NCBI GenBank assembly: GCA_900548455.1
Contig: URKQ01000007.1
Span: forward strand, 1-64,000
Direction: 5' to 3'
DNA: 64,000 bases
Origin: an uncultured Clostridium sp.
GTDB taxonomy: Bacteria; Bacillota; Clostridia; Clostridiales; Clostridiaceae
Under the pieces are notes generated by a model. The model saw only the letters and a list, made by a program, of their open reading frames with translations. It was not told the DNA's origin and searched no databases. Positions 61,651 to 64,000 of the stretch are shown here, piece after piece; the stretch's first letter is position 1, and each line of letters opens with the position of its first letter. The position numbers and the translations under genes were made by a program.

Positions 61651-62706
61651 CTATCTCTTTAAATTTACTAGGTCCTGTAATATTTCATCCGCAGTTGTAA
61701 TCATCTTAGAGCATGCTTGGAAAGATCTAGTTGCAACTATCATATCTGTAAATTGAAGTGATAAGTCTACGTTAGACATTTCTAAGTATCCGTTACAAAC
61801 ACTTCCATAAGCTTTGTTATTATCTTGGTGTCCATTTAACACACCTTTACCTACTCTAACAAGAGCTTCTCCTGAGTTACCAGAAGGAGTGTACATATTA
61901 TTTCCTACCTGTTGAAGACCTTCATTGTTGTTAAAAGACGCCATAGCAACTTGTCCTAAAACTGCACTACTACCATCTGCAAGTACAGCTTTTATCATTC
62001 CATCACTTTCAATAGAAAAGCTTTGAATTCTAACATCTTCAATTATTTGCTTTCCATCAGTTCCCATAACAGGTTTACCGTCTTTATCAAATTTAGGTTT
62101 TTGAACTACTTCTGGTATAGTAAGTGGTACTAATTTATCTTGATTTGCATCTAAATCTTTAGCGTTTCCATCAACATAATCACATGGAATTTTTCCATCT
62201 ACAGCAACCTTAGGAGATGTTCCAGTTCCATCACTTATTGCATATCCCATTACTCTGTATCCATTAGTTGTTAATAAGTTACCATGACTATCCACTTTAA
62301 AAGATCCATCTCTAGTAAAAAATGTTTCCATAGATGCAGAGCTCATACCTTGATTTACATCAACAGTTATATCCCCTGTTATATCTCCTTTTGATACTAT
62401 AAAGTAACCTGTTCCATCAATAGCCATATCATAAGGTCTTCCAGTAGGGTTCAAACTTCCTTGATTCATATTAGTTGTAATACTTTGAATAGATACACCC
62501 ATACCTACTCTTGATGGGTTAATACCTCCAAGAGTTCTTCCTGGTGCTGATGCACCTCTATAGTTTTGATACATATTATCTTGGAATGTTACTGATGATG
62601 ATTTAAACGCCGTAGTTCCTGAATTGGCAACGTTATTTCCTATTACGTCTAGCTTCTTTTGGTTAACACCTAGTCCTGATATTCCTGAGTACATTGAGTT
62701 TAGCAT
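61651..62706 (-). CDS. flgE: Flagellar hook protein FlgE
   Basis: 351 aa. The N-terminal rod/hook signature MLNSMYSGISGLGVNQKKLD is followed by VIGNNVANSGTTAFKSSSV at 21-39. The internal FlgE domains have a rather short variable part, and the C-terminus is VDLSLQFTDMIVATRSFQAC. It polymerises into the hook; length control would come from FliK at the window edge. It is preceded by flgD. Confidence 0.93.
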   Translation of the reverse strand: MLNSMYSGISGLGVNQKKLDVIGNNVANSGTTAFKSSSVTFQDNMYQNYRGASAPGRTLGGINPSRVGMGVSIQSITTNMNQGSLNPTGRPYDMAIDGTGYFIVSKGDITGDITVDVNQGMSSASMETFFTRDGSFKVDSHGNLLTTNGYRVMGYAISDGTGTSPKVAVDGKIPCDYVDGNAKDLDANQDKLVPLTIPEVVQKPKFDKDGKPVMGTDGKQIIEDVRIQSFSIESDGMIKAVLADGSSAVLGQVAMASFNNNEGLQQVGNNMYTPSGNSGEALVRVGKGVLNGHQDNNKAYGSVCNGYLEMSNVDLSLQFTDMIVATRSFQACSKMITTADEILQDLVNLKR

Positions 62707-62781
62707 ACTTTTTATCCTCCATTTCGATTACAATTTTAAATTCTTACTTCTTAATTCTAAATTTTAAATTCTAAATTAATA

Positions 62782-63498
62782 TTACGGTTCTACTGAAGTT
62801 ATTGTATCAAATAAAAAGTCTTTGACCTCTACTTTTCCATCCTTTTCAACTTCCATCTTAATTTTTATTCCTTCACTATCTCTATATACTTTTACAACCT
62901 TTCCGGAAATGGTTTCGGTTGTTGGCTTTGAATCCCCTTCGCCTTCGCCTTCACCTTCACCTTCAACAGGCTCTTTATAAACAGTTACTTCTACAGTTTT
63001 TCCTATTAAAGTAGCAGCGTTAGAGAAAGTTAAATTATCCATGTTAGGATCTCCATAATCTAAAACATCTGTAACTTGACTATATTTAAAATCTTTAAGT
63101 TTTCCATCCAGTCCTTCTACAGAAACAAAAACTTCACCCTTATATTTATATACAGCTCTTACAACTCCACTTTCGGGCATACCATTACTATCATACACAC
63201 CAAGTCCTACAAATTTTCCTGTTAAACTCTGGGCAGCATTTAGCGTCATAGTGTCATTTAATGCACTCATCTGCTCCATTGAAGTAAATTGAGCAAGCTG
63301 TGTTATATAAGCTGTAGTGTCCTGTGACTGAGTTGGATCTTGATTTGCAAGTTCAGCTGCCAATATCTTAAAAAAGGCATCTTTATCTAAATCATTTGGA
63401 TTTTCTACTATTGGTGTTCCGTTAGGTGTAACTGAAATTTTAGTATCAGCTGAAGTTAACTTTAACTTGTTCGAATTTGGTGTAGAAACTGAATTCAT
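62782..63498 (-). CDS. flgD: Hook-capping protein FlgD
   Basis: 238 aa. The N-terminal cap region has DKDAFFKILAAELANQDPTQ near 38-57, then TAYITQLAQFTSMEQM near 62-77, the FlgD signature. A C-terminal domain includes a low-complexity GEGEGEGEGD stretch near 183-192, coded by tandem 6-bp units (62935-62967). It scaffolds FlgE polymerisation. The gap to flgE (62707-62781) holds only TTAAATTCTAAATT-type low complexity. Confidence 0.92.
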   Translation of the reverse strand: MNSVSTPNSNKLKLTSADTKISVTPNGTPIVENPNDLDKDAFFKILAAELANQDPTQSQDTTAYITQLAQFTSMEQMSALNDTMTLNAAQSLTGKFVGLGVYDSNGMPESGVVRAVYKYKGEVFVSVEGLDGKLKDFKYSQVTDVLDYGDPNMDNLTFSNAATLIGKTVEVTVYKEPVEGEGEGEGEGDSKPTTETISGKVVKVYRDSEGIKIKMEVEKDGKVEVKDFLFDTITSVEP

Positions 63499-63510
63499 CT
63501 ATCTCATCTC

Positions 63511-64000
63511 CTAAATCAATATATCTAATGCTCCATTAGAACTTTTATCTGTAGTATCTTGACCTTCTTCCAGGTCAACTTCGCCATTTGAGTTTAAATT
63601 ACTATTTTCATTTTCTCTTTGCTGTCCATCAAAATGCTTTTTTTCACCAGAAAAGTATGTAGTATCATTTTCATAAAGTCCAATATTTACTGATTCAATT
63701 TTTATATTCTGAGTACCAATTTTTTCATTTATTTCTCTTAGACCTGATGATAATAAATCTACTGCTTCTTTTGATGTAGCCTTAATATTTGCTTTTAAAG
63801 CTCCTTGCTCCATTACTATTGAAATAGTAACCTGTCCCAATTCCTTAGGATATATCTTAACTGTTAAATCTTTGATTCCATTTTGGTCCATATAGGTCAA
63901 AGCTTTTATTACATCATTATTTAAATTGCTTTTTGTCATAACTACTGGTTCATCAAAGGAAACTTTATTTGTAGAATCAATATTTCTATTTAATATCGAA
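63511..64000 (-). CDS. fliK: Flagellar hook-length control protein FliK, C-terminal part (cut by window edge)
   Basis: The frame is open to the window edge, so the ATG at 63939 is an internal Met and not the start. The visible part holds the FliK C-terminal domain: LTVKIYPKELGQVTISIVME near residues 24-43 after that Met, then LKANIKATSKEAVDLLSSGL. A Gln/Asn/Glu-rich tail (HFDGQQRENENSNLNSNGEV) follows. It measures hook length and switches FlhB specificity. It lies 13 nt upstream of flgD, the standard order. Confidence 0.9.
   Translation of the reverse strand, partial: SILNRNIDSTNKVSFDEPVVMTKSNLNNDVIKALTYMDQNGIKDLTVKIYPKELGQVTISIVMEQGALKANIKATSKEAVDLLSSGLREINEKIGTQNIKIESVNIGLYENDTTYFSGEKKHFDGQQRENENSNLNSNGEVDLEEGQDTTDKSSNGALDILI

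Noticed and set aside
63511..63939. Independent 142-aa gene
   Set aside because: The frame stays open past its first Met to the window edge and carries the FliK C-terminal domain, so it is the end of a longer fliK.

Overview
The window is AT-rich (roughly 30% GC) chromosomal DNA of a low-GC Firmicute, most likely a Clostridium sensu stricto (cluster I). The reasons are the gene families and their order: a FliR-FlhB fusion inside a long flagellar operon, a SepF/DivIVA/DUF881/small-basic-protein division cluster, a DNPR-type (meso-diaminopimelate) MurE, a Lon-like protease with a degenerate ATPase part, a CBS-DRTGG pyrophosphatase and an S-box riboswitch. Almost all genes lie on the minus strand. 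The plus-strand exceptions are rqcH/fbpA, ychF, one small basic protein and the pyrophosphatase. No rRNA, tRNA, CRISPR array, phage or transposase gene was seen.

Layout. 1-690: dispersed repeats. 691-3538: metNIQ methionine ABC transporter behind a SAM-I riboswitch and a clear sigma-A promoter. 3553-9358: nine-gene type IV pilus / type II secretion-like operon (ATPase, platform protein, four prepilin-like proteins and three small proteins in the PilM/N/O position). 9488-12203: recQ-dapF. 12444-14192 (+): Rqc2/FbpA. 14413-19040: THUMP methyltransferase, pyrR, pseudouridine synthase, lspA, DAHP synthase, mtnN. 19235-34117: division and cell wall cluster (in transcription order rsmH, ftsL, PBP/SpoVD, murE, murF, mraY, ftsW/spoVE, ftsQ, DUF881, sbp, DUF881, ylmE, sepF, ylmH, divIVA), missing mraZ, murD, murG, murB and ylmG. 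34593-41219: ychF, an SDR, DUF134, Mrp, a Lon-like protease and a small basic protein. 42078-47298: Ca2+-type P-ATPase, CBS pyrophosphatase and an unknown membrane protein. 48009-64000: flagellar operon from fliK (cut by the window edge) through flgD, flgE, flbD, motAB, fliL, fliO, fliP, fliQ, fliR-flhB, flhA, flhF, flhG, a PilZ protein, sigma-28, a DUF6115-like protein, an unlisted small gene, flgF and flgG.

The most unusual part is non-coding. Three intergenic regions (37.85-38.2, 41.3-42.06 and 47.36-48.0 kb) plus the end of dapF hold a modular family of repeats. Read on the minus strand, a unit is a body of about 165 nt that folds into a long closed stem, then a common linker, then a terminator-like hairpin. 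There are two body types (here called A and C), and in all three large regions they sit in tandem at the 3' end of a minus-strand gene. In the A bodies the closing stem shows a compensatory base-pair change and the inner single-stranded blocks are nearly invariant. One A body is split by a 204-bp MITE-like element (B) flanked by a near-perfect 9-bp duplication. I do not recognise these as a named RNA or mobile family.
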